A stretch of DNA of 64,000 nt from Deinococcus alpinitundrae (GCF_009982895.1 NZ_WXZL01000005.1:1-64000); one strand, 5' to 3'. Counted from the first letter of the stretch, positions 46,728-57,134 are shown. Notes: generated by a model from the sequence alone, not told the origin. Program-made: numbers and translations.

Positions 46728-47095
46728 GGAGCCTTGCGCTGCTCAGCGCGGCCCGGCCACCACTCGCTCAGGCCGCTGCCCAGCACCACGCTCCCGGCCC
46801 AGCCGCCCAGCAGATCGAACCACCAGTCCCCAATTCCCGCGTCGCGCCCCGGCACGAACGCCTGGTGCACCTCTTCGAAGGCCCCGAACCAGGCGGCCAG
46901 CAGCCAGCCTGCCGCCGACGAGCCGCACGCCCGGCCCAGGCAAAAGCCCAGCGCCGCGTAGCTCAGGAAGTGCGCGGCCCAGTCGAGCGGATGCGCCAGC
47001 GCCACCCCCAGCGGATCGGCCGTGCTGCTCAGCCACCACAGCAGGGCCATCAGCGCCAGTGCAGGCCACCACCAGACCCGGTTGGCGGGCCTCAA
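46724..47095 (-). CDS. VanZ-like membrane protein
   Basis: A 123-aa VanZ-family membrane protein (ALALMALLWWLSSTADPLG, HFLSYAALGFCLGRA, AAWFGAFEEVHQAFVPGRDAGIGDWWFDLLGGWAG). The GAxxExxQxxxPxRxxxxxDxxxN-like block is the family hallmark. Its role is unknown outside glycopeptide-resistance clusters. The start is taken as TTG 47095, overlapping the epimerase stop (TTGA); the frame stays open to GTG 47149, which would overlap that gene by 58 bp. Confidence 0.82.
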   Translation of the reverse strand: MRPANRVWWWPALALMALLWWLSSTADPLGVALAHPLDWAAHFLSYAALGFCLGRACGSSAAGWLLAAWFGAFEEVHQAFVPGRDAGIGDWWFDLLGGWAGSVVLGSGLSEWWPGRAEQRKAP

Positions 47096-47553
47096 GCGCC
47101 GTGCCCGGCCGGGTGCTCGACGAGTTCGATCAGCGTGCCTGCGCCCCACTTCGGGTGCAAAAAGGCCACCCGCGTTCCGGCCCGCCCCGCTCTCGGCTCC
47201 TCGTTCAAAAAGACCGCTCCCGCTGCCCGCAGCCGCCGCATCTCGGCGTCCAGATCTGCAACCCGCAGCGCCAGATGGTGCAGCCCCGCGCCGCGCCGCG
47301 TGAGGAAGGTGGCCACCGGGCTGTCCGGGCGGGTGGGGGAGAGCAGTTCGATGAGGCTGCCGCCCACCACGAAGGCCCGCACCCGTACCCCCTGGCTCTC
47401 GACCGTTTCGTCCGGTCCTTCCGGGTGCAGGCCAAGGGCCCGGTACGGCGCGCTGCCGCTCTCCAGATCGGGAGTGGCAATCGCCAGATGGTCCAGGGTC
47501 AGGTGGGTCAGCGCAAGCGGGGTGGAAGGCAGTTCAGGGGTTGGCCCGGTCAT
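47092..47553 (-). CDS. mce: VOC-family protein, probable methylmalonyl-CoA epimerase
   Basis: A 153-aa metalloenzyme of the glyoxalase fold with paired beta-alpha-beta-beta-beta units: TLDHLAIATPDLESG, VVGGSLIELLSP, GLHHLALRVADLDAEMRRL and FLHPKWGAGTLIELVEH. Metal ligands His/Glu are at the usual places. The spacing and HPK-xx-G-x-LIEL ending fit methylmalonyl-CoA epimerase, which interconverts the R and S epimers. Start ATG 47553 with TAGACT 7 nt upstream. Confidence 0.85.
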   Translation of the reverse strand: MTGPTPELPSTPLALTHLTLDHLAIATPDLESGSAPYRALGLHPEGPDETVESQGVRVRAFVVGGSLIELLSPTRPDSPVATFLTRRGAGLHHLALRVADLDAEMRRLRAAGAVFLNEEPRAGRAGTRVAFLHPKWGAGTLIELVEHPAGHGA

Positions 47554-47602
47554 GTCCAGCAGTCTAGGTCAGCGCTGCTGTGGACGGGTGCCCTGGTAAG
47601 GC

Positions 47603-47824
47603 TCACTGAACCAGACCGGGGCGGGCCAAATCGGATCGGGCCGCAGCGGGCCGCGCCGGGCGCACGAACGCCTCGGTCTGGTCATCCGCGTAGATTTCCA
47701 CCGAGACGCTCACCGTCACGCAGGCAGGCAACTCCGACAGATCGCGGTAAAGCCGACCTCCACGCAGGCCGGGGAGTGGCAGGACAACGTCGGGCGCAAA
47801 GGACAGCTGGGCCGGGTCGGACAT
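47603..47824 (-). CDS. Small hypothetical protein
   Basis: A 73-aa protein (start ATG 47824, GGAGG 6 nt upstream). The middle PACVTVSVSVEIYADDQTEAFV looks like two beta strands; the C-terminus is Ala/Arg-rich. No family recognised. The good ribosome-binding site is the main reason to call it. It is the only gene between mce and birA; the 208 bp to 48032 otherwise hold nothing clear. Confidence 0.5.
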   Translation of the reverse strand: MSDPAQLSFAPDVVLPLPGLRGGRLYRDLSELPACVTVSVSVEIYADDQTEAFVRPARPAAARSDLARPGLVQ

Positions 47825-48032
47825 ACGAAGCCTCCTGGGCAGGGCCGCACCAAGCGGGCGCTTGGAGAGAAGGAGAGCGGATTTGAAGTGGATGCTTATT
47901 CAAGCACGCCGGTTCGCCGGGCGGATAGGAGGATCTTTAGAGTGCCCCCGGTCGGCCTTGGACTGCCGTCCATCTTGGCGGTCCCTCTCGCCGATTTGCG
48001 CTGGCCTGGCCCGGCAGGTCAGACTGCCCGGC

Positions 48033-49028
48033 GTGACTGTCCTGCCCGACCAATGGTCCACCGCTCTGCTCGCCGCCCTCACCGAACGCCCCCAGCTTCC
48101 GGCGACCCTGGCGGCGCGGCTCGGCCTCCACCCTGACAATCTGGCAGAGCTGGCCGATCAGCTGCGGGAGCTGGGCGTGCCGCTGGAGACTTCTGTTCAC
48201 GGCCACGCCCTGCGGCCCGGCACGCCGACGCCCGCCGCGCTGCGGGCCGCCGGATTTTCGGGCGCTTACCGCTACCAGCCGCAGGTCGGCAGCACCCAGG
48301 ACGAGCTGCGGCGCTGGGCCGACGACGCGCAGGCTCCGGCCCCAGCGGGCGCAGCGCTGCTGGCCGAGTCGCAGACCGCCGGGCGCGGGCGGCGCGGGCG
48401 GGTGTGGCAGGCGGCGCAGGCCGGGCCGCCGGGCGCGGGCCTCACCTTCAGTGTGCTGCTGGCCCCGCTCCAGCTCAGCCGCCTGCCGCTGCTGCCGCTG
48501 GCGGCGGGCGTGGCATTGCGGGAGGCCTGCCTCAGCTATCTGGCCACTGCGGCTGAACCGGCTGCTGGCGTGCCGGGCCTGAAGTGGCCCAACGACCTGA
48601 TCACACCGCAGGGCCGCAAGCTGGCGGGCATCCTACTGGAAGCCGAGCTGCGCGGTGGATCGGTGCGCCGGGCAGTGCTGGGCATCGGGCTGAATGTCAC
48701 GGCTGCGCCCGGCGGCGCGGCCTGCCTGGCCGACCTCGCGCCGGGGCGAAGCTGGCACCGGGCCGAGCTGCTGGCGGCCATTTTGCGGGCGCTGGAGCAC
48801 TGGCTCAGCGCTCCGGACGCCGAGATTCTGGACGCCTGGCGAGAAGCCAATTTCACCCTGGGCCGCTGGGTCCAGGTTCAGACTTCCGGCGGCCCGGTCA
48901 GCGGGCAGGCCCAGGCCCTGACCGGCAGCGGCGAACTGCAAGTCGTCACCGATGCAGGTGAGCTGCTCACCATCGGCGCGGGTGATGTGGCGCTGATCGG
49001 AGCATTGGCGGCGGAAGCGCCGCGCTGA
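48033..49028 (+). CDS. birA: Biotin-protein ligase / biotin repressor BirA
   Basis: A 331-aa bifunctional protein. N-terminal winged helix (LLAALTERPQLPATLAARLGLHPDNLAELADQLRELG) suggests a DNA-binding repressor. The ligase domain has AESQTAGRGRRGRVW (biotinyl-AMP loop, GRGRRGR), LKWPNDLI and KLAGILLEAEL. It activates biotin and attaches it to the carboxylase carrier protein. The GTG at 48033 is chosen because CAGACT sits 7 nt upstream; the frame is open to 47862 with no supporting site. Its neighbour bioY supplies biotin. Confidence 0.93.
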   Translation: MTVLPDQWSTALLAALTERPQLPATLAARLGLHPDNLAELADQLRELGVPLETSVHGHALRPGTPTPAALRAAGFSGAYRYQPQVGSTQDELRRWADDAQAPAPAGAALLAESQTAGRGRRGRVWQAAQAGPPGAGLTFSVLLAPLQLSRLPLLPLAAGVALREACLSYLATAAEPAAGVPGLKWPNDLITPQGRKLAGILLEAELRGGSVRRAVLGIGLNVTAAPGGAACLADLAPGRSWHRAELLAAILRALEHWLSAPDAEILDAWREANFTLGRWVQVQTSGGPVSGQAQALTGSGELQVVTDAGELLTIGAGDVALIGALAAEAPR

Positions 49029-49175
49029 GCCGCCCTCATTCGTGCGGCAGTGTCGCCCGAGCGCAGTGAAGGCGGCGGGCAAATGCTCTAGACTCATGCA
49101 CCTCGGCTCCTCCTAACGACGTTTCACAGGCTCAATTCTAAGTAGCTGCCCACTTTCGCGGCAAAGGAAACCTCC

Positions 49176-49799
49176 ATGACCCAGTCTTCCAGCCAGCTCC
49201 TGCACCCCACCCTCGCCCGCGCCCTCAGCGCTCCGGCCAAGGCCCGCTCCAGAACCCAGTCCACCCCGCTGCGCACGGCGGCTCTGGTCGTGGGCGGTGC
49301 GGCGCTGGTGGCCGTCTGTGCCCAGATCAGCGTGCCGATGGTCCCGGTGCCGCTGACTCTGCAAACGCTGGCGGTGCTCCTGGTCGGGGCTGCGCTGGGG
49401 AGCCGCCAGGGAGCCGCCGCACTGCTGACGTATCTGGCAGCGGGCGCCGCGGGGCTGCCGGTCTTCGCGGGCGGCCTGGGGTCGCTGCTGAGCGCCAGAG
49501 GCGGCCTGACCCCCACCCTCGGCTACCTGATCGGCTTCGTGCTGGCTGCCGGCCTGGTCGGCTGGCTGGTCGAGCGCTTCGCCGCCGACCGCACCCCCTG
49601 GGGCATGGCGGCCACGATGCTCCTCGGCAATGCCGTGATCTATGCCATCGGCTTGCCGGTGCTCGGCGCATTGACCGGCCTACACGGTCAGGCGCTGCTC
49701 GGTGCGGGCCTGATTCCCTTTTTGCCTGGTGACCTGATCAAACTGGCGCTGGCCGCTGCCTTGCTGCCGGGAGCCTGGGCGCTGCTGCGCCGCCGCTAA
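49176..49799 (+). CDS. bioY: Biotin transporter BioY
   Basis: A 207-aa integral membrane S component of a biotin ECF transporter. About six helices; signature VCAQISVPMVPVPLTLQTLAVLLVGAALGSRQGA and IPFLPGDLIKLALAAAL. AGGA lies 7 nt before the ATG. It follows birA by 147 bp with its own -10 (TAGACT 49089-49094), and I see no clear BirA operator there. No bioM/bioN are nearby, so it uses a shared energising module or works alone. Confidence 0.93.
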   Translation: MTQSSSQLLHPTLARALSAPAKARSRTQSTPLRTAALVVGGAALVAVCAQISVPMVPVPLTLQTLAVLLVGAALGSRQGAAALLTYLAAGAAGLPVFAGGLGSLLSARGGLTPTLGYLIGFVLAAGLVGWLVERFAADRTPWGMAATMLLGNAVIYAIGLPVLGALTGLHGQALLGAGLIPFLPGDLIKLALAAALLPGAWALLRRR

Positions 49800-49823
49800 G
49801 TCTCACAGTCGAGTGCTGCAAAG

Positions 49824-49991
49824 TTATCCACAGGCTTATCCACAGGGCCTGTGGATAACTTGTGGATAACCGATTCGAGGCCCACAGACCCAGAAGAGAC
49901 CTATGCTGTCTCAGACGCGGTCGCGCAGGATTTTTCGGGTGTTCTGGAACCTTCCAAAGTTATCCACAGTGAAACGCCAAACTGTGGATAA
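49824..49991. other. Cluster of six perfect DnaA boxes
   Basis: TTATCCACA occurs at 49824-49832, 49836-49844 and 49960-49968; its complement TGTGGATAA at 49850-49858, 49861-49869 and 49983-49991. All six are exact matches to the strong DnaA-box consensus. Boxes 1-4 are packed at 11-14-bp spacing. Boxes 5-6 are the core of an inverted repeat with 15-bp perfect arms (49956-49970/49981-49995) and a 10-bp spacer. The region lies between the convergent ends of bioY and trpF, so it is not a promoter. No dnaA, dnaN or AT-rich unwinding tract is visible. Confidence 0.9.
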
Positions 49992-49998
49992 CTTTTGT

Positions 49999-50655
49999 TT
50001 AACAGCCCGCCGCGCCGTGTTTTTGCTCATCTGGACCGGCATCGGCCCGGCGCACAGCAGCCACGAAGGCCCGTACCCGCGCCGGGTCCTTGAGGCCGGG
50101 CGCGTGTTCCAGGGCGCTCACCGCGTCCACCCCGGCGGGATGCAGGGCACCCATCGCCTCGGCCACGTTGTGCGGCCCCAGACCACCGGCCAGCCAGCTC
50201 CCCGCCGGGAAGTGCGGCGCGAGCCCGGCCCAGTCGAGCGGCTGCCCGCTGCCCGGCTGCGGTGCGTCGAGCATCAGCGTGAGGTGGGGCGGTAGCAACG
50301 CTTCAGGGTCCTGGGGCAGGGTCTGCGGTGAAACCACCCGCACCACCGGATACCACCCGGCCAGTTCGGCGAGTTCGGCGCCCGAGAACCCGCCATGAAC
50401 CTGCACCGCCGAGACGCGGGCTGCGTCTGCCAGATGCAGAATCTCGGCCACAGTCTGCCCCAGAAAGACCCCGACCCGGCCCACCCCCGGCCCCACGGCC
50501 AGCGAGATACTGCGGGCCACGTCCGGCGCGACAAGCCGCTTGCTGATGGGCGCGAAGATCAGGCCGATGGCGTCCGCGCCCGCCTCGGCAGCGTCCAGCG
50601 CGTCGCCTAGGGTGGTGGTGCCGCAGATTTTGATGTGGGTGCGGCCTGAAGGCAT
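49999..50655 (-). CDS. trpF: Phosphoribosylanthranilate isomerase
   Basis: A 218-aa TIM-barrel enzyme of tryptophan synthesis (PRA to CdRP). Seen: HIKICGTTTLGDALDAAEAGADAIGLIF (catalytic Cys), VAEILHLADAARVSAVQVHG, LMLDAP (general acid Asp), GSWLAGGLGPHNVAEA and VDAVSALEHAPGLKDPARV. Slightly longer than usual at its C-terminus. Start ATG 50655 has TACCCT 7 nt upstream. It stands alone, without other trp genes. Confidence 0.95.
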   Translation of the reverse strand: MPSGRTHIKICGTTTLGDALDAAEAGADAIGLIFAPISKRLVAPDVARSISLAVGPGVGRVGVFLGQTVAEILHLADAARVSAVQVHGGFSGAELAELAGWYPVVRVVSPQTLPQDPEALLPPHLTLMLDAPQPGSGQPLDWAGLAPHFPAGSWLAGGLGPHNVAEAMGALHPAGVDAVSALEHAPGLKDPARVRAFVAAVRRADAGPDEQKHGAAGC

Positions 50656-50704
50656 GGGCCAGAGGGTAGCACGCCGAAGCGGGCCACGTGGGCCTGTCTG
50701 CCCG

Positions 50705-51685
50705 TCATCCCTCCGCTTCTCCGAAAGCGCTCCGCAGCGCCAGGGCGAACACCTGAAAACTCAGCCCCGGGTTGGCGTAGGCTTCCAGCGCTTCCTGCAA
50801 CGCTTCGAGGGCCGTGTCGGCGGCGGCCCGGACCGCGCCCGGCTGGCTGCGCCATACGAAGCGCAGGGCCTCAGGATGTAGCGCGGGCGCAAAATTCTTT
50901 TCCAGGGTGGCGGCGGCCTCCAGCGCGGGCCACAGTCCCTCTCGCAGCGCCTCGGTGAGCTGGCGGGCGTCGTCCAGGGCGGCGCGGACGGTGTCGAGGT
51001 CGCTCAGCAGCCCGGCGCGCCCGGCGGCAAAGGCCAGCAGCTCGGTGTCGGACGCTTGATCTGCGGCCCGGTTCCCTGACGGAGGCTCAGCGGCCAGCAG
51101 CCGGGCCAGTTCGGCGTCCGGTACTGGCGGCACCCCCAGGCGGCTGGAGCGGCTGACCAGGGTGGGGATCACCGAGCGCAGGTCCTCGGCCAGCAGCACG
51201 AACAGGGCGCGGTGCGGCGGCTCCTCGATGAGCTTGAGCAGGGCATTGGCAGCCTCGGTGTTGAGGTACTCGGTGCCGTCGATGATCACCACGCGCCGCC
51301 GGTAGGTGGGCCGCACCTCCAGAAACTCGTAGACGTGCTGCTCATAGTCCTTGCCCTGGTCGCGGGCCGAGAGCACCGCGCCGATAGGGATAATTTTGCG
51401 CCGCGCCGCCTTGCCGGTGCTGGTGACGGTGCGCGGTGAGAGCAGCAGCACATCGGGGTGGACCCCCAGCGCCGCCGCCCGGCACGACGTGCACTCGCCG
51501 CAGGGCAGCGTGCCACCGGAGCGCGCGCAGTTGTGCCGCGCGGCCAGCACCGTCGCCAGCGCCCGCTTGCCCACCCGTGCCGGGCCGGTCAGCAGCCAGG
51601 CGTTGCTCTGCGGCAGCGCGAGCTGAACCAAGAGGGCGGCGTGGCTCTCCGGCAGGTGCGGCAGCTGGGGCCGTATCAGGGTCAT
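50705..51685 (-). CDS. holB: DNA polymerase III delta' subunit
   Basis: A 326-aa AAA+ clamp-loader subunit. P-loop [13 protein letters not shown] (~32-43), zinc ligands C53, C62, C65, C68 ([17 protein letters not shown]), [28 protein letters not shown] (Walker B region) and [10 protein letters not shown] sensor 1. It loads the beta clamp with tau and delta. It lies close to the DnaA-box cluster, but replication genes otherwise do not cluster here. Confidence 0.92.
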   Translation of the reverse strand: MTLIRPQLPHLPESHAALLVQLALPQSNAWLLTGPARVGKRALATVLAARHNCARSGGTLPCGECTSCRAAALGVHPDVLLLSPRTVTSTGKAARRKIIPIGAVLSARDQGKDYEQHVYEFLEVRPTYRRRVVIIDGTEYLNTEAANALLKLIEEPPHRALFVLLAEDLRSVIPTLVSRSSRLGVPPVPDAELARLLAAEPPSGNRAADQASDTELLAFAAGRAGLLSDLDTVRAALDDARQLTEALREGLWPALEAAATLEKNFAPALHPEALRFVWRSQPGAVRAAADTALEALQEALEAYANPGLSFQVFALALRSAFGEAEG

Positions 51686-51716
51686 GTGGAGGGCCCCGGC
51701 ATGCTCACGGCGTGCC

Positions 51717-52466
51717 TCATTTGCCCAGCAGCAGCCGAGCGCCCAGCACTTCCGGCAGCCCGGCCAGATTCACGTCGCGCTGCACCTGAGCCATGTCGTA
51801 GTTGACCCGGTACACCTGAAAATGCGCGCGGGTGCTGTCATAGACGGCGTAACTGGCCTGCGGATTGCCGTCGCGCGGCTGGCCCACCGAGCCGGGGTTC
51901 AGAATGACCCGCGCGCCCGGCGGCACCATGTAGCTGCCGCCCTGCACGAAGGCCTGGTGCTTGACCCACTCGCCCACCGGGGCATTCAAGGTGGCGTAGA
52001 CCGCCGGGTGGTGGGTGTGGCCCACGAAAGCCAGACGTCCGTGCCACCCGGCAAACGCCTCGCGGGCCGCCGTCACCGAGTCGGTGTAGTCGTCCAGGCT
52101 CAGCGGCGTGCCGTGACGGTAACGCGCGCCGATGCTCTGGTCGTCGATGCCGTCGCGCCAGCTGCGCACCCAGGCCAGATCGCGGTCCGACAACTTCTCC
52201 AGTTGCCAGGCCAGCGCCTGCGAGACGATGCTCACGCGCATATTCAGGCCGTCGGCGCGGTCGAGCAGCATCTGGTCGTGGTTTCCCATTAAGCAGGTCG
52301 CGTCGAGGTTGCGCAGGGCCTGAAGCACCTCGCGCGGGTGCGGGCCGTAGCCCAGCGCGTCGCCCAGGTGCACGACCTGACTGTAGTTGCGCGCCTGGGC
52401 GTCCGCCAGGACAGCTTCAAGCGCGGTGAAATTGGCGTGAATATCGGAAAGCAGCAGCAGCCGCAC
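51717..52466 (-). CDS. Calcineurin-like metallophosphoesterase (YfcE/PrpE-like)
   Basis: A 249-aa enzyme with the full metal set: [60 protein letters not shown] and [11 protein letters not shown]. Relatives are phosphodiesterases or Ser/Thr phosphatases; substrate unknown. The GTG at 52466 is preferred: TATCAT lies 6 nt upstream, and the ~50 residues before it are low-complexity and overlap the divergent gene's promoter. Confidence 0.87.
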   Translation of the reverse strand: MRLLLLSDIHANFTALEAVLADAQARNYSQVVHLGDALGYGPHPREVLQALRNLDATCLMGNHDQMLLDRADGLNMRVSIVSQALAWQLEKLSDRDLAWVRSWRDGIDDQSIGARYRHGTPLSLDDYTDSVTAAREAFAGWHGRLAFVGHTHHPAVYATLNAPVGEWVKHQAFVQGGSYMVPPGARVILNPGSVGQPRDGNPQASYAVYDSTRAHFQVYRVNYDMAQVQRDVNLAGLPEVLGARLLLGK

Positions 52467-52576
52467 GCAGGCATGATAGCGGCAAGTCTGGTCGCAGGCG
52501 ACCCGCCGCCGATACGGCCTGCCCGTTCCGATGACCGGACGCGTCCCCGGCCCGGCCCGACCGCTATGCTGGGCGC

Positions 52577-53128
52577 GTGCCGAGCGACGTTTCTCCCCTC
52601 TGTTTGCCCTCCTCACCGCAGCTCTGGACCGACGTCTACGGCGCGCTGCACGCCCGCTACGCTGCCCGCACCGGAGTGCATACCTGGCTCGTCACGGCGG
52701 CGCCTGACACAGCCTGGGCCGCCGCCGAGGCCCTGACACTCTGGCGAGCGGGCGAGGGCCAGCGGCTCAAGGGCTGGCTCGAACTGCTGGTTCACGACAC
52801 CCTGTTGCCGCTGGAACAGACGCTGCGCGGGCAGCGCTTCGGTGGGGTGGTGGTGGTGGGCGAGGCGCTGGCAGGCGGCCCCGCTCCACAGTGGCCCGAG
52901 CGCACCGTCACCGCTCTAAGCGGCCTGCGCTACCGCGAGGGCGGCTCTCTTCCAGCCTGGCGCGCGGCCACCCCGCTCGGCGGCGTGATCCGGCAGGGCG
53001 AGAGTGCCGCCGCCAGCATCTGCGCTGCCCAGGGCGTGCCGGTGGTGGTCTGCGAACCGCCGCGACTGGGCGAGGCGCTCCTCGGTCTGGCCGGGCAGGT
53101 GCCTCAGGGCCTGGCGCTGCTCCCCTGA
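52577..53128 (+). CDS. Hypothetical protein
   Basis: A 183-aa soluble protein with GTG start and TATGCT 6 nt upstream, a leaderless layout that supports the call. It has a helical first half ([24 protein letters not shown]) and Gly/Val strands ([31 protein letters not shown]). I see no signal peptide, metal site or P-loop and recognise no family. It is divergent from the phosphoesterase gene and 73 bp upstream of hemW. Confidence 0.65.
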   Translation: MPSDVSPLCLPSSPQLWTDVYGALHARYAARTGVHTWLVTAAPDTAWAAAEALTLWRAGEGQRLKGWLELLVHDTLLPLEQTLRGQRFGGVVVVGEALAGGPAPQWPERTVTALSGLRYREGGSLPAWRAATPLGGVIRQGESAAASICAAQGVPVVVCEPPRLGEALLGLAGQVPQGLALLP

Positions 53129-53201
53129 AAAGCTGCTGGGCGTATTGGATGGCTCGGCAGCCCTCACGGTTGCGTCGCCCGGCTGCGCCTAGACTGCCCA
53201 C

Positions 53202-54374
53202 GTGAGTGTGCCCGCCCCGTTTGATCTATCACCATTTTTGCCGACTGAGGCCGTGCCGGTTCGGCACCTCTACGTGCATGTGCCATTTTGCCCTAGCATC
53301 TGCCCCTACTGCGACTTTCACGTCCTGACGCGGCGCAGCGGGCAGGTCGAAGCGTATCTGGAGCAGTTGGAGCGCGAGGCGGCGTTGCTCTCGGCCAGCT
53401 ACGCCACCGAGCTCGACACCGTCTACCTCGGCGGCGGCACCCCCAGCTTCCTGAGAGACGACGAACTGGCCCGCCTGACCCAGATCGTTCGGCAGCACCT
53501 CGGCTGGGGCCGTCTGGAAAACACCCTGGAAGTCAATCCCGGCACCGTCAGCGCGGCGCGGGCGCAACACTGGAGATCGCTGGGCTTTGACCGGGCCTCC
53601 GTGGGCGTGCAGAGCCTCCACGACCCGACCCTCAAGTTCCTGGGCCGCCAGCACGACGCCGAGCAGGCCCGGCAGGCAGTCGGGCAGCTCAGTGCGGCAG
53701 GGTTCCGGGTCAGCGGCGACCTGATCACGGCGGTGGCGGGGCAGCCGCTGGACGACGACATCGCCGGACTCATTGAACTGGGGGTCGGTCACATCAGCGC
53801 CTACACCCTGACCATCGAGCCGGGCACGCCGTTCGCCCGCCGGGGCGTCACGGTGGCCGAGGACGACGAGCGGGCCGGCTTCGAGCGCACTGCCGAGCTG
53901 CTCACTGAGGCGGGCTTCGGGCGCTACGAGATCAGTAACTACGCCCGCCCCGGCGAACACTCGCGACACAACAGCGCCTACTGGCAAAACCGCTTTTACC
54001 TCGGTCTGGGGCCGGGCGCGGCAGGCCACTATCCCAGTGCCGATCCGCAGCTGAGGGCTGAGCGGCGCACCAATCCGCAGCTGCACGACTGGCTGGCCCA
54101 CAATTTTTCTGCCGGTCCAGCTGGAGAAACCGAGGGCATTGACGCCGAGGAACACGTCACCGACGCCCTGTTCATGGGCCTGCGGACCCGCGCTGGGGTT
54201 GATCTGGCCGAACTGTCACGGGCCAGTGGGCTGGACGTGGTCGGGCGCTACGCCGAACCGTTGCGGCGCAATCTGGCCGCACACCTGCTGATCCGCGAGG
54301 GCGAGCAGCTGCGGGCCACTGAGCAGGGCTGGTGGTTGCTTAACAAGGTGCTGGGCGATTTCGTCAACGGCTAG
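53202..54374 (+). CDS. hemW: HemW-type radical SAM protein
   Basis: A 390-aa radical SAM protein. The 4Fe-4S motif C30-x3-C34-x2-C37 is in [47 protein letters not shown] and [20 protein letters not shown] follow. The CxxxCxxCxF pattern distinguishes HemW (heme chaperone, often mislabelled coproporphyrinogen oxidase HemN, which has an extra N-terminal region and CxxxCxxCxC). GTG 53202 with TAGACT 6 nt upstream. Confidence 0.93.
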   Translation: MSVPAPFDLSPFLPTEAVPVRHLYVHVPFCPSICPYCDFHVLTRRSGQVEAYLEQLEREAALLSASYATELDTVYLGGGTPSFLRDDELARLTQIVRQHLGWGRLENTLEVNPGTVSAARAQHWRSLGFDRASVGVQSLHDPTLKFLGRQHDAEQARQAVGQLSAAGFRVSGDLITAVAGQPLDDDIAGLIELGVGHISAYTLTIEPGTPFARRGVTVAEDDERAGFERTAELLTEAGFGRYEISNYARPGEHSRHNSAYWQNRFYLGLGPGAAGHYPSADPQLRAERRTNPQLHDWLAHNFSAGPAGETEGIDAEEHVTDALFMGLRTRAGVDLAELSRASGLDVVGRYAEPLRRNLAAHLLIREGEQLRATEQGWWLLNKVLGDFVNG

Positions 54375-54381
54375 GCCGGGT

Positions 54382-54696
54382 TCAGGACAAGCTGAGGCTG
54401 CCGTTGAGCCACCTCAGAAACTCCGGCGAGGCGCGGTCCACCGGCAGCGCCACGATTTCCGGCACCTCGTAGGGGTGGTGCTCCTTGATAAATCGCTCCA
54501 GCTCCGGGTAGCGCTCGCCGTTGGTCTTGATCAGCAGCAGGGTTTCGGGCTCCTCGGCCACCTCGCCGCCCCAGCGGTAGACCGTCTGCACGCCGGGCAG
54601 CACATTCACGCAGCCTGCCAAGCGGTGCTCGACCAGGGCGCGCGCCAGCTCGGCGGCTCCAGCGGGCGGCACCGTGACCATCACAACTAAAGACAT
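54382..54696 (-). CDS. cutA: CutA divalent-cation tolerance protein
   Basis: A 104-aa trimeric protein. Signature: MVTVPPAGAAELARALVEHRLAGCVNVLPGVQTVYRWGGEV, LLIKTNGERYPELERFIKEHHPYEVPEIVALPV. All conserved positions including the Cys of AGCVNV are present. CutA is linked to copper tolerance in E. coli, but its biochemical role is unsettled. ATG 54696 has TAGAGT 7 nt upstream. It sits just downstream of the macro-domain gene on the same strand. Confidence 0.94.
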   Translation of the reverse strand: MSLVVMVTVPPAGAAELARALVEHRLAGCVNVLPGVQTVYRWGGEVAEEPETLLLIKTNGERYPELERFIKEHHPYEVPEIVALPVDRASPEFLRWLNGSLSLS

Positions 54697-54701
54697 GCCG
54701 G

Positions 54702-55256
54702 TTACTCTAGAGCATCGGGCGGCGCGGCGGCGGGCGGGGGCTTGCGCTGCCGGTCTAGCACCCGCTGCGCCGTATTCAGGGTGCCCCGGTCATACAGCAC
54801 CAGCCGCACGTGTAGCCCGGCGTGCGTCTCCAGATAGGTCTGAATGGTGCCGATGGCAATGTCCAGCGCGGCTTCCAACGGATAGCCGTAGACGCCGGTG
54901 CTGATGGCTGGAAACGACACGCTGCCGCAGCCCGCCCCGATTGCCAGCTCTAGGGTGCGGCGGTAGGCCCCGGCCAGGAGTGTCGCCTCTTGCTGCCTGC
55001 CGCCGCGCCAGATCGGCCCCACCGCGTGAATGACGTGCTTTACACCCTGACGTGACAAGTCGAAGGCGGGTGTGATCACCGCGCTGCCGGTGGGCGTGCC
55101 GCCGATGGCACGGATGGCCGCCAGCAGGCGCGGCCCCGCCGCCCGGTGAATCACGCCGTCCACGCCGCCGCCGCCCGCGAGTTGCGCATTGGCCGCCGTG
55201 ACCAGCGCGCAAGTCGTCTCGGCAGCGATATCGCCCTGTACCAGTTCAAGTGGCAT
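54702..55256 (-). CDS. Macro-domain ADP-ribosyl/O-acetyl-ADP-ribose hydrolase
   Basis: A 184-aa macro domain of the MacroD/YmdB type. Canonical loops: [33 protein letters not shown] (catalytic Asn and GGGGVDG) and [12 protein letters not shown] (phosphate loop). It should hydrolyse O-acetyl-ADP-ribose or Asp/Glu-linked ADP-ribose. ATG 55256 is preferred over TTG 55262 because TATCTT lies 6 nt upstream. A short Pro-rich C-terminal tail follows the domain. Confidence 0.92.
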   Translation of the reverse strand: MPLELVQGDIAAETTCALVTAANAQLAGGGGVDGVIHRAAGPRLLAAIRAIGGTPTGSAVITPAFDLSRQGVKHVIHAVGPIWRGGRQQEATLLAGAYRRTLELAIGAGCGSVSFPAISTGVYGYPLEAALDIAIGTIQTYLETHAGLHVRLVLYDRGTLNTAQRVLDRQRKPPPAAAPPDALE

Positions 55257-55291
55257 CTTCAAAAGATAAGGAGGCCAGCGGCTGGATAAAT

Positions 55292-55320
55292 TTGACTTCG
55301 ACTGAATCTGCCTTTATACT
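55292..55320 (+). promoter_or_regulatory. Sigma-A promoter of the cold-shock gene
   Basis: TTGACT (55292-55297), a 17-bp spacer and TATACT (55315-55320) form one of the best promoters in the window. The predicted start near 55327 gives a ~190-nt leader before the csp ATG, in contrast to the leaderless pattern of many genes here. Confidence 0.85.
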
Positions 55321-55331
55321 TGAGAAGATCA

Positions 55332-55356
55332 ACGCCCAATAGCGGGTGTTTTTTTT
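55332..55356 (+). terminator. Promoter-proximal terminator in the csp leader
   Basis: ACGCCC (55332-55337) pairs with GGGTGT (55344-55349) around AATAGC, followed by eight T (55349-55356). It lies only ~5-30 nt after the predicted transcription start and ~160 nt before the csp ribosome site. Full-length csp mRNA must read through it, suggesting conditional antitermination. Confidence 0.65.
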
Positions 55357-55519
55357 GGTTTCGACGACGCCAAGAGGTCTACTTTGTAAGCCAGTCTGCA
55401 ATGCTGAGGCGGCTAAAAAGGGACACTATGGACGTTCCAGGTTCGCCAGAAGGTCGAGGTCGCGCACTCTGGTCAACGAACAAGCGCGCGGTTTTACCTG
55501 GAATGACTCAAGGAGAAGT

Positions 55520-55795
55520 ATGGCTGCAGGACGAGTAAAGTGGTTTAACGCGGAAAAAGGTTTCGGTTTCATCGAGTGCGAAGGTCAGCCTGACGTGTTC
55601 GCGCACTACAGCGCCATCAAGGCGACGGGCTTTCGCAAGCTCAACGAAGGCGACGAAGTCGAGTTTGACATCGAACCCGGTAAGAATGGTCGTGGCCCCC
55701 AGGCTGCCAACATCGCTGTGACGAAGGCTGCCCCCGAGAGTGACCGTGGTGGCAGCAGCTTCGCGCGTAGCGGTGGCGGCAACAACCGCTGGTAA
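55520..55795 (+). CDS. csp: Cold-shock domain protein
   Basis: A 91-aa single cold-shock domain: [19 protein letters not shown] (RNP1 KGFGFI), DVFAHYSAI (RNP2), [22 protein letters not shown]. It is longer than the usual 66-70 aa because of a Gly/Ser/Arg-rich tail ([19 protein letters not shown]), likely an extra RNA-binding extension. It melts RNA secondary structure and can act as an antiterminator. AAGGAG with 4-nt spacing before ATG 55520. Long structured leader and strong terminator. Confidence 0.95.
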   Translation: MAAGRVKWFNAEKGFGFIECEGQPDVFAHYSAIKATGFRKLNEGDEVEFDIEPGKNGRGPQAANIAVTKAAPESDRGGSSFARSGGGNNRW

Positions 55796-55829
55796 GCGTT
55801 TCAACCTAAATCATCTTCATTAACAGAAG

Positions 55830-55862
55830 CGGTAAGAGACTTTCGGGTCTCTGCCGTTTTTT
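55830..55862 (+). terminator. Intrinsic terminator of csp
   Basis: AGAGAC (55835-55840) pairs with GTCTCT (55847-55852) around TTTCGG, extended by CGG/CCG across a small bulge, and is followed by TTTTTT (55857-55862). It lies 35 bp after the csp stop. Confidence 0.9.
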
Positions 55863-55933
55863 CGTGCCGTCGCTGTTTGTTCTTGCCTCCGGTGATTCCT
55901 CTGGGATCCTCAGTCACGGCGCGGCTGGGTTAA

Positions 55934-57122
<1,189 letters not shown>

Positions 57123-57134
57123 TTAAGTTAAAGC

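Noticed and set aside
49824..49991. Calling the DnaA-box cluster oriC outright
   Set aside because: No dnaA/dnaN neighbour, no AT-rich unwinding tract and no skew data; kept as a DnaA-box cluster.
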